From: CAVXTT01 sp963764685
GTDB lineage: Bacteria > Bacteroidota > Ignavibacteria > Ignavibacteriales > Ignavibacteriaceae
NCBI GenBank assembly: GCA_963764685.1
Contig: CAVXTT010000018.1
Location: forward strand, 248,001 to 312,000
Direction of reading: 5' to 3'
Length of the DNA: 64,000 bases
The position numbers were made by a program, and so were the translations under genes. The notes beneath the pieces are model-generated. The model did no database searches and was not told the DNA's origin. It worked only from the letters and a program-made list of their open reading frames with translations. Positions 26,541-34,101 of the stretch are shown here, piece by piece (position 1 is the stretch's first letter; every line of letters begins with the position of its first letter).

Positions 26541-26957
26541 CATTAGGCGTGCAAGCCCTCCCAAGCCCCTGTCCGTTGTCTGCCTCAAATTGGCCAGATA
26601 AAGGCCTTCCCCTTTTACTCAGATCCGCTTCTGACGGTACCCAAATCCTACTCAACTTCGGGAAATTTCTGTATGTGGACCGTAGGTGGGTCAGATTTGG
26701 ACCATGTTTGTAGCGGATGTATTGGCATTTATATGGCCAATTAAAGGCTAATTTGCTCCAAAATTGAACTTTTTACAAACATTTTATTTACACCATAGTA
26801 ACAAATCGCTCCAGATATATAATTCAAGTCTGGCTAAAGCTTTGTAAAGAGCATGCTGCTGTCTTAAAACAGACAGCTCCAAGGGCTTTATAAGACGTGA
26901 GCAAGCTGTTTACAAGCTGTCTAGAACCAGGTGTTAACGAAGTGTTTTTTATAAAAA
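26541..26957. other. Non-coding spacer, no gene recognised
   Basis: This stretch has only short spurious frames. A small hairpin GCTGTCT-taaaac-AGACAGC lies at about 26859-26878. The rest is AT-rich with no recognised RNA or protein. It leads into the repeat-rich block. Confidence 0.5.
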
Positions 26958-26989
26958 GTTCGATGGTACGATGGTTCGATGGTTCGATA
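26958..26989. repeat. Four tandem 8-bp repeats (GTTCGATG)
   Basis: Four adjacent octamers, GTTCGATG, GTACGATG, GTTCGATG and GTTCGATA, form a microsatellite at the left edge of the larger repeat block. It is a possible site of slippage; no gene reads through it. Confidence 0.85.
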
Positions 26990-27010
26990 GTGGAAAAACG
27001 CAAAATGTAA

Positions 27011-27256
27011 GGAACGCTCAGTGAGCGTTCCGCTACGGGCACTTCCCCTGAATGGCGTCTCGTTAAGGGCACTCCTCCTGAATGGCGTTCCGCTACGGGC
27101 ACTCCTCCGTGAATGGGCGTCCCGATGGTTCGTACGGGCACTCCCTGCATGGCGTTCCGCTACGGGCACTCCTCCCAGATAAGATTCCGTTATGGGTACC
27201 GCCCCTTGATAGCGCTCCGCACTGGCTCTCCCAGATAGCGTTCTGTACGGTTGATA
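27011..27256. repeat. Degenerate 30-bp tandem repeat array led by a palindrome
   Basis: The array opens with the palindrome GGAACGCTCA-g-TGAGCGTTCC (27011-27031). Units of about 30 bp resembling GCGTTCCGCTACGGGCACTC plus CTCCTGAATG start at 27025, 27055, 27085, 27117, 27152 and 27182, then decay through shorter copies to 27256. There are no unique spacers, so it is not a CRISPR. GC content is far above the surroundings. No convincing protein is encoded; the open frames through it are repeat artefacts. Confidence 0.85.
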
Positions 27257-27282
27257 GCCTTCTGCAATGTTCCGGGAAGGAC

Positions 27283-27341
27283 AGGTGGCGTTCGCAATTC
27301 TTAATTTATTATCTGCAGTTGCGCCACCTATCCCTACAGAA
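27283..27341. repeat. Imperfect inverted repeat next to the tandem array
   Basis: AGGTGGCG (followed by TTCGCAA) is mirrored by TTGCGCCACCT some 30 bases later, giving an 8-11 bp stem with a small bulge. It may be a further degraded dispersed element in the same non-coding block. Confidence 0.5.
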
Positions 27342-27440
27342 TTTTTTCTTCTTAAAATTCATATCATATTTCCCTATTCATACAATCATCCCCTCCAGAG
27401 GAGGGCAGGCATTCCTCCATTCATCCATTCCTTAAAGCGT

Positions 27441-27475
27441 GAGATTGCTTCAGTCGAAGACTCCTTCGCAATGAC
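27441..27475. repeat. Dispersed palindromic repeat of the GTCATTGCGA...GCAATCTC type
   Basis: On the minus strand the 35 bases begin GTCATTGCGAAGGAGTC and end GAAGCAATCTC. This matches a short interspersed palindromic repeat that I know from many environmental bacterial genomes (GTCATTGCGAG...GAAGCAATC). The halves are partly complementary (TTGCGA.../...AGCAA). Only one copy is present in this window. Confidence 0.65.
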
Positions 27476-27580
27476 TACATCTATTCAGACAACCATCCAA
27501 TCATCCATCCATCCTTCCTCAGGAATTATATAAAATCTTATGCATGCTTTTCTTCTGCTATTTGAAGTCAAGGTTATTCA

Positions 27581-28387
27581 TCACGATTCTTTTACCCATT
27601 CTTCCCCCTTGAGATTATAAATTGTCTTTATCTCCGTATCATATAAATTGTTTTTCCATATCCTGATTTCTATGTCAATTTTATCGTTGCTAACTATAAT
27701 AAAATTATAAGCATTCTTTTCACCTCTTCTTCTTTTTGAAATTGCAGTACCTGCGTTGACTGAAATAAGAGAGCGGTTTCCTGATGGGTAATAGGTTTTA
27801 ATGTCGCCGCTGTATCCAAGATGAATATGTCCTGCCAGCAAAAGATCTATTTCACATCTGTCTATTATCACCATAGCTTTATTAGAACGCCCTACCAGTG
27901 CAATGCCCTGTATCCCCGGGGGAGGAATAAAAGGATGATGTGTAACCAGGATCTTGAATTTGTTGTTATTAACATTGCACATCATTTTTTCTATAAGCTT
28001 CATCTGCCCGTATGAGATCCTCCCTTCTTTCCACGTTAATGAACGCGCAGTATTCAGAGCGAGTATAGCCATCTCATCATCTTCATAGAAAGGATTAAGT
28101 TTCTCAGATATATATTTTTTGTATCGGTTAAGGGGAAACAGGAAACGTCTGAAAACATCAAATAAGGGGATGTCGTGGTTACCGGGGACTACAATTTTTT
28201 TATTATCTATTCTGTCAAGAAACTGCCTTGCGTTCAGGAATTGACTGCTGCGTCCCCGTTGCGTAAGGTCACCGCTGATTATAATAATATCCGGTTTGAT
28301 TATACTAAGATCATTTATAAGGCCTTCAACGATAGTACTTTCTTCAGTCCCGAAGTGCAGATCGGAAAGGTGGGCTATTTTTCTCAT
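27581..28387 (-). CDS. Calcineurin-like metallophosphoesterase
   Basis: 268 residues with the full metallophosphatase signature: HLSDLHFG (6-13), SGDLTQRG (37-45 region), VPGNHDIP, THHPF and AGHIHLG. This is the CpdA/YfcE-like type with a di-metal centre and no signal peptide, so cytosolic. Likely substrates are cyclic nucleotides or other phosphodiesters; the family is too broad to choose. Its start overlaps the stop of the lipid kinase gene by four bases (28384-28387), so the two are co-translated and may act on related phospholipid metabolites. Confidence 0.85.
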   Translation of the reverse strand: MRKIAHLSDLHFGTEESTIVEGLINDLSIIKPDIIIISGDLTQRGRSSQFLNARQFLDRIDNKKIVVPGNHDIPLFDVFRRFLFPLNRYKKYISEKLNPFYEDDEMAILALNTARSLTWKEGRISYGQMKLIEKMMCNVNNNKFKILVTHHPFIPPPGIQGIALVGRSNKAMVIIDRCEIDLLLAGHIHLGYSGDIKTYYPSGNRSLISVNAGTAISKRRRGEKNAYNFIIVSNDKIDIEIRIWKNNLYDTEIKTIYNLKGEEWVKES

Positions 28388-29277
28388 AAAATTTCTGCCG
28401 GTACGATGATTTTTAGTGCCAGGGGATGTATCTTATACCTAAGCGGGGGAATAAGATGTATTACTTCACCGTCAACAGCTACTTCGAGCTCCTTCTTTGA
28501 GGTTTCGATAGTTACCTCTTCGGTACTTAGGGTATGAAAATCCTTATCACCTTTAAGCCGGTCAATTAATGCAAGAAGGGCATACTTCAAAAGAGAGAAC
28601 CGTCCTGTCCATGCAGGATAAAAAAGACTCAGTTTACCGCCTGTCAGACTTTGCCGTACACCTGCATTAAACAGGTCAGTTTTATATTCATTATTACCTA
28701 TAAAAATTATAGGCGTAGTGCAGTAAACCCTTGAAATATCTGATTTTATCTTTACATCAATCATAGGTAACTTCCTGAATATGGTTAAAAGCGCCTGCCC
28801 CATTGCAACCCATTTGTTTCTTCCGAAACGGTGAATATTTTTATCACGATGTTTTACTGCTTTGGGATAAATACCGATCGATGTATTATTAATAAAGTAT
28901 ACCCCGTTTACTTCTCCCACATCAATTTTTTTAGTCTGCTTTTCTCCAATTACTCTAACTGCTGCGTCAATGTCTGTTGGAATACCTGCATCTTTAGCGA
29001 AATGGTTCAAGGTACCGGTGGGGATTACTGCAAGGGGAATTTCTCCACCGGTTAAAAACCGGGCGGCTGAACTAATGCTTCCGTCTCCGCCTGAAACCGC
29101 AATAACATCCGGGGCCTTATTTATTGCTGCAGAAATCTCCTTTTGCATTGATGAACCGTGGATCTCAATAATATCGGAATCCATATGATATTTACTGAAA
29201 AGTTCCTTTAAGTCTGGCTCACTGGAAAATATCTTACCCGCTCCGGCATGTTTATTCTTCAGAACTATTATATTCAT
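28384..29277 (-). CDS. Diacylglycerol-kinase-family lipid kinase (YegS/DgkB type)
   Basis: 297 residues. The DAGK catalytic domain is N-terminal with the nucleotide loop AVSGGDGSISSAARFL (about 58-73) and IPTGTLNHFAKDAGIP (about 84-99), followed by a beta-rich C-terminal domain (FINNTSIGIYPKAVKHRD, EVAVDGEVIHLIPPLRYKI). It would phosphorylate a lipid alcohol such as diacylglycerol or sphingoid-type lipid at the inner membrane face. First gene of a two-gene unit with the phosphoesterase. Confidence 0.85.
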   Translation of the reverse strand: MNIIVLKNKHAGAGKIFSSEPDLKELFSKYHMDSDIIEIHGSSMQKEISAAINKAPDVIAVSGGDGSISSAARFLTGGEIPLAVIPTGTLNHFAKDAGIPTDIDAAVRVIGEKQTKKIDVGEVNGVYFINNTSIGIYPKAVKHRDKNIHRFGRNKWVAMGQALLTIFRKLPMIDVKIKSDISRVYCTTPIIFIGNNEYKTDLFNAGVRQSLTGGKLSLFYPAWTGRFSLLKYALLALIDRLKGDKDFHTLSTEEVTIETSKKELEVAVDGEVIHLIPPLRYKIHPLALKIIVPAEIL

Positions 29278-29514
29278 ATCCGTTTGAATCTTTGCAAGAA
29301 TATAAGTTTCCCTGAATTCATTTCATATATCATTCCATTCATTCCTGCCGGAGAGCATATTTAGTGATGGCGGTTCGGGTATTGACAGAACATACGGAAT
29401 GGCAGTAAGGTGAGTGGAGACATGGAAGAAGTAATTTTTTAATTCTATAATTGTATTAACCGCATCAAAGTGTCATTGCCGGATCCGGTTAACGGTATGG
29501 GAGTGGCACTTTTT

Positions 29515-29937
29515 TTATTCTCCGAAAATAGTGACAACAATTTTCCTTCTGCCTCCCCGGTTCCGGTGTTCACATAAATAAATTCCCTGCCAGGTACCTA
29601 AATTAAATTGTCCGCCGGTAATGGGAATATTTAAACTGCTTCCCAGGATTGAAGATTTTATATGGGCAGGCATATCATCCGGACCTTCTGAGTTGTGCTG
29701 AAAATATGGTGCATTTTCAGGTACTGTTTTGTTGAAATACTTCTCCATATCAGATCGTACATCGGGGTCTGCATTTTCATTTATTGATAATGATGCGGAG
29801 GTATGTTTAATGAAAAGATTAGCAATCCCTGACTTTATCTCCTTCATCCCCGGGATACTGTTAATTATTTCATCAGTAATAAGATGTATTCCCCGTTTCT
29901 TTTCTTCAATAACTATTTCTTTCTGAATTATTTTCAT
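29515..29937 (-). CDS. YjbQ/UPF0047 family protein (secondary thiamine-phosphate synthase-like)
   Basis: 140 residues of the compact UPF0047 fold: IANLFIKHTSASLSINENADPDVRSDM, FQHNSEGPDDMPAHIKSSILG, GTWQGIYLCEHRNRGGRRKIVV. His in KHTSAS and HIK and the CEHR stretch are the conserved potential metal/active-site residues. Escherichia coli YjbQ shows weak thiamine-phosphate synthase activity but its true role is unsettled. The gene stands alone between the lipid kinase and the M28 peptidase. Confidence 0.9.
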   Translation of the reverse strand: MKIIQKEIVIEEKKRGIHLITDEIINSIPGMKEIKSGIANLFIKHTSASLSINENADPDVRSDMEKYFNKTVPENAPYFQHNSEGPDDMPAHIKSSILGSSLNIPITGGQFNLGTWQGIYLCEHRNRGGRRKIVVTIFGE

Positions 29938-29961
29938 TCTGGATTACTTTGTTTAAAATAA

Positions 29962-29983
29962 AGAAGCAGCACGAATGCTGCTC
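29962..29983 (-). terminator. Intrinsic terminator after the M28 peptidase gene
   Basis: On the minus strand GAGCAGCA-ttcg-TGCTGCTTC forms a 7-bp stem with a stable TTCG tetraloop followed by TTTATTTT, about 23 bases downstream of the peptidase stop. Confidence 0.75.
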
Positions 29984-30005
29984 CGTGAATTTATATTTAT
30001 AAATA

Positions 30006-31798
30006 TTATCTCGCGCCGAGTTCCACTTTTAATGTTACTTCCTTATCCTCACGCTTAACGATCACATCGACAATATCCCCGGGAGAAAATTCACCCAGTG
30101 CATAAGTATAATCATAAATATTGGCGATCTTTTTTCCGCCGAACTTAATAATTATATCTCCACCTTTAAGTCCGCCTTTCTGGGCAGGACTTCCTTCTGT
30201 TACTCCTGTAATCTTTAATCCGTCAACCTGTGATGCATAATCCGGTACTGTACCAACATAAACCCTGAAGCTCATTGTCCTTCCGCCGTCTTTTCTTGGC
30301 ACGTTTACATAGTCGGGTCTTTGATCATAATTGTCCACCGAATCAACCATATCAAACACATCATTAGCAACAGCCTCAATTCCTTCGGCATTGATCAAAT
30401 CGGCGTCATCCGAAGGGCGGTGATAATCACTGTGTACCCCCGTGAAGAAAAAAAGCACAGGAATATTTTTTCCATAGAAAGATGAATGATCACTGGGACC
30501 GTATCCTTCGTCATTCATCGTCAGTTTGAAATTATATTTTTTATTCACGTTATTAACAAGATCCTTCCAGACCTTTGACGTGCCTGTTCCATAAACCAGC
30601 AGGCTCTTTTCAGCATTAAGCCTGCCTATCATATCCATATTGAACATTGCCGTCATACTGTTTACAGGGACCGGGGGATTGTTAACAAAATATGATGAGC
30701 CAAGAAGACCAAGTTCCTCACCTCCGAAGGTGACAAAAATAATGCTCCTTTTAAGATCCTTCTGCATCGAAGCAAATTTCTCTGCAAGTTCAAGAACTCC
30801 TGCCGTGCCTGAGGCATTATCATCCGCACCGTTATGAATTTCCTGCGTCTCTCCGCGATACAGGGATCCTGTTTCACCATACCCAAGATGATCGTAATGA
30901 GCGCCAACAACAAGGTATTCATTTTTTAAGGCAGGATCGTTTCCCTCAAGATAACCTATTACGTTGCTTCCTTCTGCCTGAACTTCCTCGATTCCGGTAT
31001 TAAGCTCAATCGTAGTATTCTCAATTGTAAAAGTACCGGGAACTTTAGTGGAATCAATATCAGCCTGTATTTTCTTCAGATCCAGACCGGCATTGGTAAG
31101 TATCTTATCGGCAATATATCTTTTAATATGTACTGCAGCTATTGAATCTATCCCGGGAGCACTGTCATATCTCAGTTTCATCAATTTATCTTCATCATCC
31201 TTAGGCATCCACCCGTTAACGAAAATAATTGCAGAAGCCCCTTTCTCTTTTGCAGTATTAGCCTTATACCTTAACGCTGCATATTTTTCAAAGTCCGAGT
31301 GGGGGTTTTTATGATCAGGATGGTAACGCAGCACCATTACCACTTTTCCCGTGACATCGATTCCTGCATAGTCATCATACTTCATATCGGGAGCAGAAAT
31401 ACCGTACCCTGCAAATACCAACTCACCGGAGATATTCATATTATCAGTAAAGGGGGCAGGGATATAATCTTCATTTATTTTAGGAGATAAATGATCCTTA
31501 TTGCTGTTAATGGTAAAAGAATTATCATCGGTAAGTTTTATTGCAGAAATGAAAGGAAACTTCTGTACAAAGCCGCCGTCAAAAGATTTTAACCCATATG
31601 ATTGAAATTCATCTACTATATATTCAGTAGCTTTTTCAAATCCCTCGCTTCCTGTAAACCTTCCTGCCAGTTCATCAGATGCAAGATATTTAATGTGATT
31701 TATCAATTCAGTTCCTGTAATAACAGGGTTATTGTCTTTCTCCCCCCGCTGCAGAACCCGAACAGGAAAATTATAGAGAGATAAAGTAACTTTTTCAT
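30006..31798 (-). CDS. M28 zinc aminopeptidase lipoprotein with PA and PDZ domains (frameshift in signal peptide)
   Basis: The main frame (30006-31706) has a PA domain (about 90-235 of that frame), the M28 peptidase core with metal ligands in VGAHYDHLGYG, GADDNASGTAGVLELAEKF, TFGGEELGLLGSSY, NMDMIGRL and VHSDYHRPSDDADLIN, and a C-terminal PDZ domain (VTEGSPAQKGGLKGGDIIIKFGG). That frame has only a TTG start inside the mature protein. Eighty-seven bases upstream an ATG at 31798 opens MKKLLYLSIIFLFGFCSG, a lipoprotein signal with Cys16, in a shifted frame; one extra base in the six-C run at 31742-31747 explains the shift and restores GEKDNNPVITGTELINHIKYLAS. The product is a periplasmic or surface-anchored peptidase of about 597 residues. 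Confidence 0.85.
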
Positions 31799-31826
31799 AA
31801 TCTTTCTTTCATATAGAGGGTTAAGC

Positions 31827-32858
31827 TCAATCCTTCCAATCGGCAATAAATATATTGGTATCGTTAGGATGTTTATTGAATCTGTTTGAAGCAAAAATAA
31901 GCTTCCTACCGTCGGATGTGAACATCGGGAAACCATCAAAGGTCTCATTAAAAGTGATCTGCTCAAGTCCTGATCCGTCAGTATTTATCATATAAAGATC
32001 AAAATCCCTTCCGGACTTGCTGTTAGCATTTGAGGAAAATATGATTCTTTTCCCATCGGGATGCAGAAACGGTGCAAAACTTGCCTTGCCCAGGTGTGTT
32101 AACTGTTTCATATTCTTCCCGTCTAAATCCATAATGAATATCTCAAGGGCTGTGGGTCTTACATATCCGTTCTTAACAAGGTCATTATAGTCTGTAAGTT
32201 CCTGTTCAGTCTTTGGTCTGCTTGCACGGAACACTATTTTAGTGCCGTCGTGTGAAAAGAAAGCTCCGCCGTCATAACCTTTCTGATGAGTAAGACGGGT
32301 CTGGTTCTTCCCGTCAAGATCCATTAAATACAACTCAGGATCACCATCACGGGTGGAAGTAAAAATTATTTTATCTCCCTTTGGAGAAACAGTAGCCTCC
32401 GCATCATAACCCGGGGCATTTGTCAGTTGTCTTGGATTCCCATCTTTAGACACTAAAAAAATATCGAACGAGTCATATAATTTCCAAACATATCCTTTTG
32501 ATCTGTCGGGCGGGGGAGGGCAATCATTCCCGGCAAGATGAGTAGACGCATAGATAATCGCAGTATCCCCGGGCAGAAAGTAAGAACAGGTGGTTCGTCC
32601 TTTCCCGTTTGATACCATCTTTTTATCTGATCCGTCGATATTCATTGTAAATATCTGATCGCACTCCAGTCCCCCGGAAGTTGATTGGAAAATAAGTTTC
32701 TGTTGATCAAAGGAGAGATAAGCTTCTGCATTTTCCCCACTGTCAGTTAGCATACGGATATTTTCTAAATGCTTTTCTCCTTCCATTCTGTAGTCAGGTG
32801 CTTCCTGGGCGTAAATAAATCCGATGATGAATAAAAAAGGAAGGGGTATAAATTTCAT
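31827..32858 (-). CDS. Exported TolB-like WD40/PD40 beta-propeller protein
   Basis: 343 residues: signal peptide (FIPLPFLFIIGFIYAQ) and at least five TolB/PD40 blades with the repeating pattern SxDGxxIIFxSxRDGDxELYLMDLDGKNxxRLT (for example ATVSPKGDKIIFTSTRDGD, FSHDGTKIVFRASRP, LHPDGKRIIFSSNAN, FTSDGRKLIFASNRFN). The GGLECDQIF and TTCSYFLPG stretches hold two cysteines that could pair. It lies 28 bases before the M28 peptidase gene in the same direction. This pairing suggests a peptidase accessory or substrate-recognition protein, which is an inference. Confidence 0.8.
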   Translation of the reverse strand: MKFIPLPFLFIIGFIYAQEAPDYRMEGEKHLENIRMLTDSGENAEAYLSFDQQKLIFQSTSGGLECDQIFTMNIDGSDKKMVSNGKGRTTCSYFLPGDTAIIYASTHLAGNDCPPPPDRSKGYVWKLYDSFDIFLVSKDGNPRQLTNAPGYDAEATVSPKGDKIIFTSTRDGDPELYLMDLDGKNQTRLTHQKGYDGGAFFSHDGTKIVFRASRPKTEQELTDYNDLVKNGYVRPTALEIFIMDLDGKNMKQLTHLGKASFAPFLHPDGKRIIFSSNANSKSGRDFDLYMINTDGSGLEQITFNETFDGFPMFTSDGRKLIFASNRFNKHPNDTNIFIADWKD

Positions 32859-32884
32859 AAAGATCCTTATGAAAGTGATAAATA

Positions 32885-33604
32885 CTAGGATTTTTCAGGG
32901 ACGTGTACAAGGAAATATTCTTTAGCAGATTCCCCGATTGATCTTGCTTCACTCATTGTCATATGCATTTCATCAGGTGTATCTTCATCGTGGCCTGCTT
33001 CTATAATAGCAAGATCAGAGTTCTCAGCTTCCCTCACAAGTTCCTCGCAATATGCAGTATCGCCGCCGTAGCATATCTTAATTCCTTCAAATGTAAACTT
33101 ATATCCGAGTGCCGGAACCTGTCTTGTTTTTAAGCCCCCGGGAAGAAATTCCCTGTGCACAACAGGAAACGGTTGTACTGTAACATTCTTCGTTACAAAT
33201 GGCCCGGGACGTTCTACATCTTTAAGTGTGATTTTATATGTAAGAGATTTTGCATTAACCTTGAGAAATGCATTGTAGATACTTTCAATTTCAACGCATC
33301 CCCGGGGGTAGTGTATTGTGAGGGGGGTTTTCTTTCCCATTACTTTCATATAAGTAAGTAAGGTCCATACACCTCCAACGTGATCGTGGTGGCCGTGTGT
33401 AACAAAAAGATCTGAAATATCGAGGATACTGGCAGTACCGATCTCATGATTAAGGTCTCTGAGAATACCATCACCGGGATCTATTACGAAGTAATTCTTT
33501 CCTGCTCTCAAAAGAATTCCGGTAGCTATATTGGGAATAGAGCAGAATATTTTTATTGAGAATTTATCTTTTGTCCAGGTAAGAGGGTAATTCTGTATCA
33601 GCAT
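32885..33604 (-). CDS. Metallo-beta-lactamase-fold hydrolase (RNase Z-like)
   Basis: 239 residues with the MBL zinc motif THGHHDHVGG (about 69-78), a mid-protein His (FPVVHREF), GGDTAY (about 178-183) and a C-terminal HMTMSEARSIGESAKEYFLVHV resembling the end of RNase Z-like and phosphodiesterase MBL proteins. The exact substrate cannot be told. It begins two bases after the fur-family stop, so both are on one transcript of the iron group. Confidence 0.75.
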   Translation of the reverse strand: MLIQNYPLTWTKDKFSIKIFCSIPNIATGILLRAGKNYFVIDPGDGILRDLNHEIGTASILDISDLFVTHGHHDHVGGVWTLLTYMKVMGKKTPLTIHYPRGCVEIESIYNAFLKVNAKSLTYKITLKDVERPGPFVTKNVTVQPFPVVHREFLPGGLKTRQVPALGYKFTFEGIKICYGGDTAYCEELVREAENSDLAIIEAGHDEDTPDEMHMTMSEARSIGESAKEYFLVHVPEKS

Positions 33605-33606
33605 TG

Positions 33607-34041
33607 TTATTGGTTATGTTCTTTACAGCGGGCAAAGATATTAAAGGAATAGCTTGAAAAATCCATACTATGCTCACTGCTGATCTTTTCAGCAATCTTA
33701 AGCAGAGCGGGATTGGAGAATTCAATAATTTTACCGCAGTCAACACATATCAGATGATCGTGTATCTGGCGTCTGTAATTATTTTCATAACGTGTTATAT
33801 TCTCGCCGAAGTTCCTTTTTGTAAGAAGACCGCATTGGACAAGAAGCTCAAGCGTTTTATATACGGTTGCTCTTGAAACTACAGATTTTTGATTTTTCAT
33901 CAGTATATAGAGGTCATCTGCACCAAAATGCCCCTGATATTCAAGCGCCGAATCCATTACTTCGAAACGTTCCGGGGTGATCCTGTTCTTTTCTGTTTTT
34001 AGAAAAGACCTGAAGATTTCCTCAGCCTGCTGTTTTTCCAC
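33607..34041 (-). CDS. Fur-family metalloregulator
   Basis: 144 residues with a winged helix (ITPERFEVMDSALEYQGHFGADDLYILM, VSRATVYKTLELLVQCGLL) and the dimer/metal domain (RQIHDHLICVDCGKIIEFSNP). The first structural zinc pair CVDC is present; the usual second CxxC near the C-terminus is reduced to RCKEH, so the site may be C-x-x-H or absent. Next to feoB and feoA it is probably the iron-responsive repressor of ferrous iron uptake, although a PerR or Zur role cannot be excluded. Confidence 0.85.
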   Translation of the reverse strand: MEKQQAEEIFRSFLKTEKNRITPERFEVMDSALEYQGHFGADDLYILMKNQKSVVSRATVYKTLELLVQCGLLTKRNFGENITRYENNYRRQIHDHLICVDCGKIIEFSNPALLKIAEKISSEHSMDFSSYSFNIFARCKEHNQ

Positions 34042-34101
34042 TTACTGCTTATTTTATTATTATAAAAATATATCCGCCTGACCTTAATATCAAGCTATAA
34101 T

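Noticed and set aside
26859..26878. Small hairpin GCTGTCT/AGACAGC as a regulatory RNA
   Set aside because: Only seven base pairs, no conserved context and no adjacent gene that it could control.
27025..27256. Repeat array with 30-bp period as a CRISPR
   Set aside because: The units are directly adjacent with no spacers, are degenerate, and no cas gene is near.
29462..29514. Hairpin AAAGTGTCA...GGCACTTTTTTT as a terminator
   Set aside because: The T-run is on the plus strand, where no gene lies upstream; the pairing is short with a mismatch and a long loop.
31703..31966. 87-residue ORF on the minus strand as a separate gene
   Set aside because: Its first part is out-of-frame beta-propeller sequence and its last 30 residues are the shifted signal peptide of the M28 peptidase.
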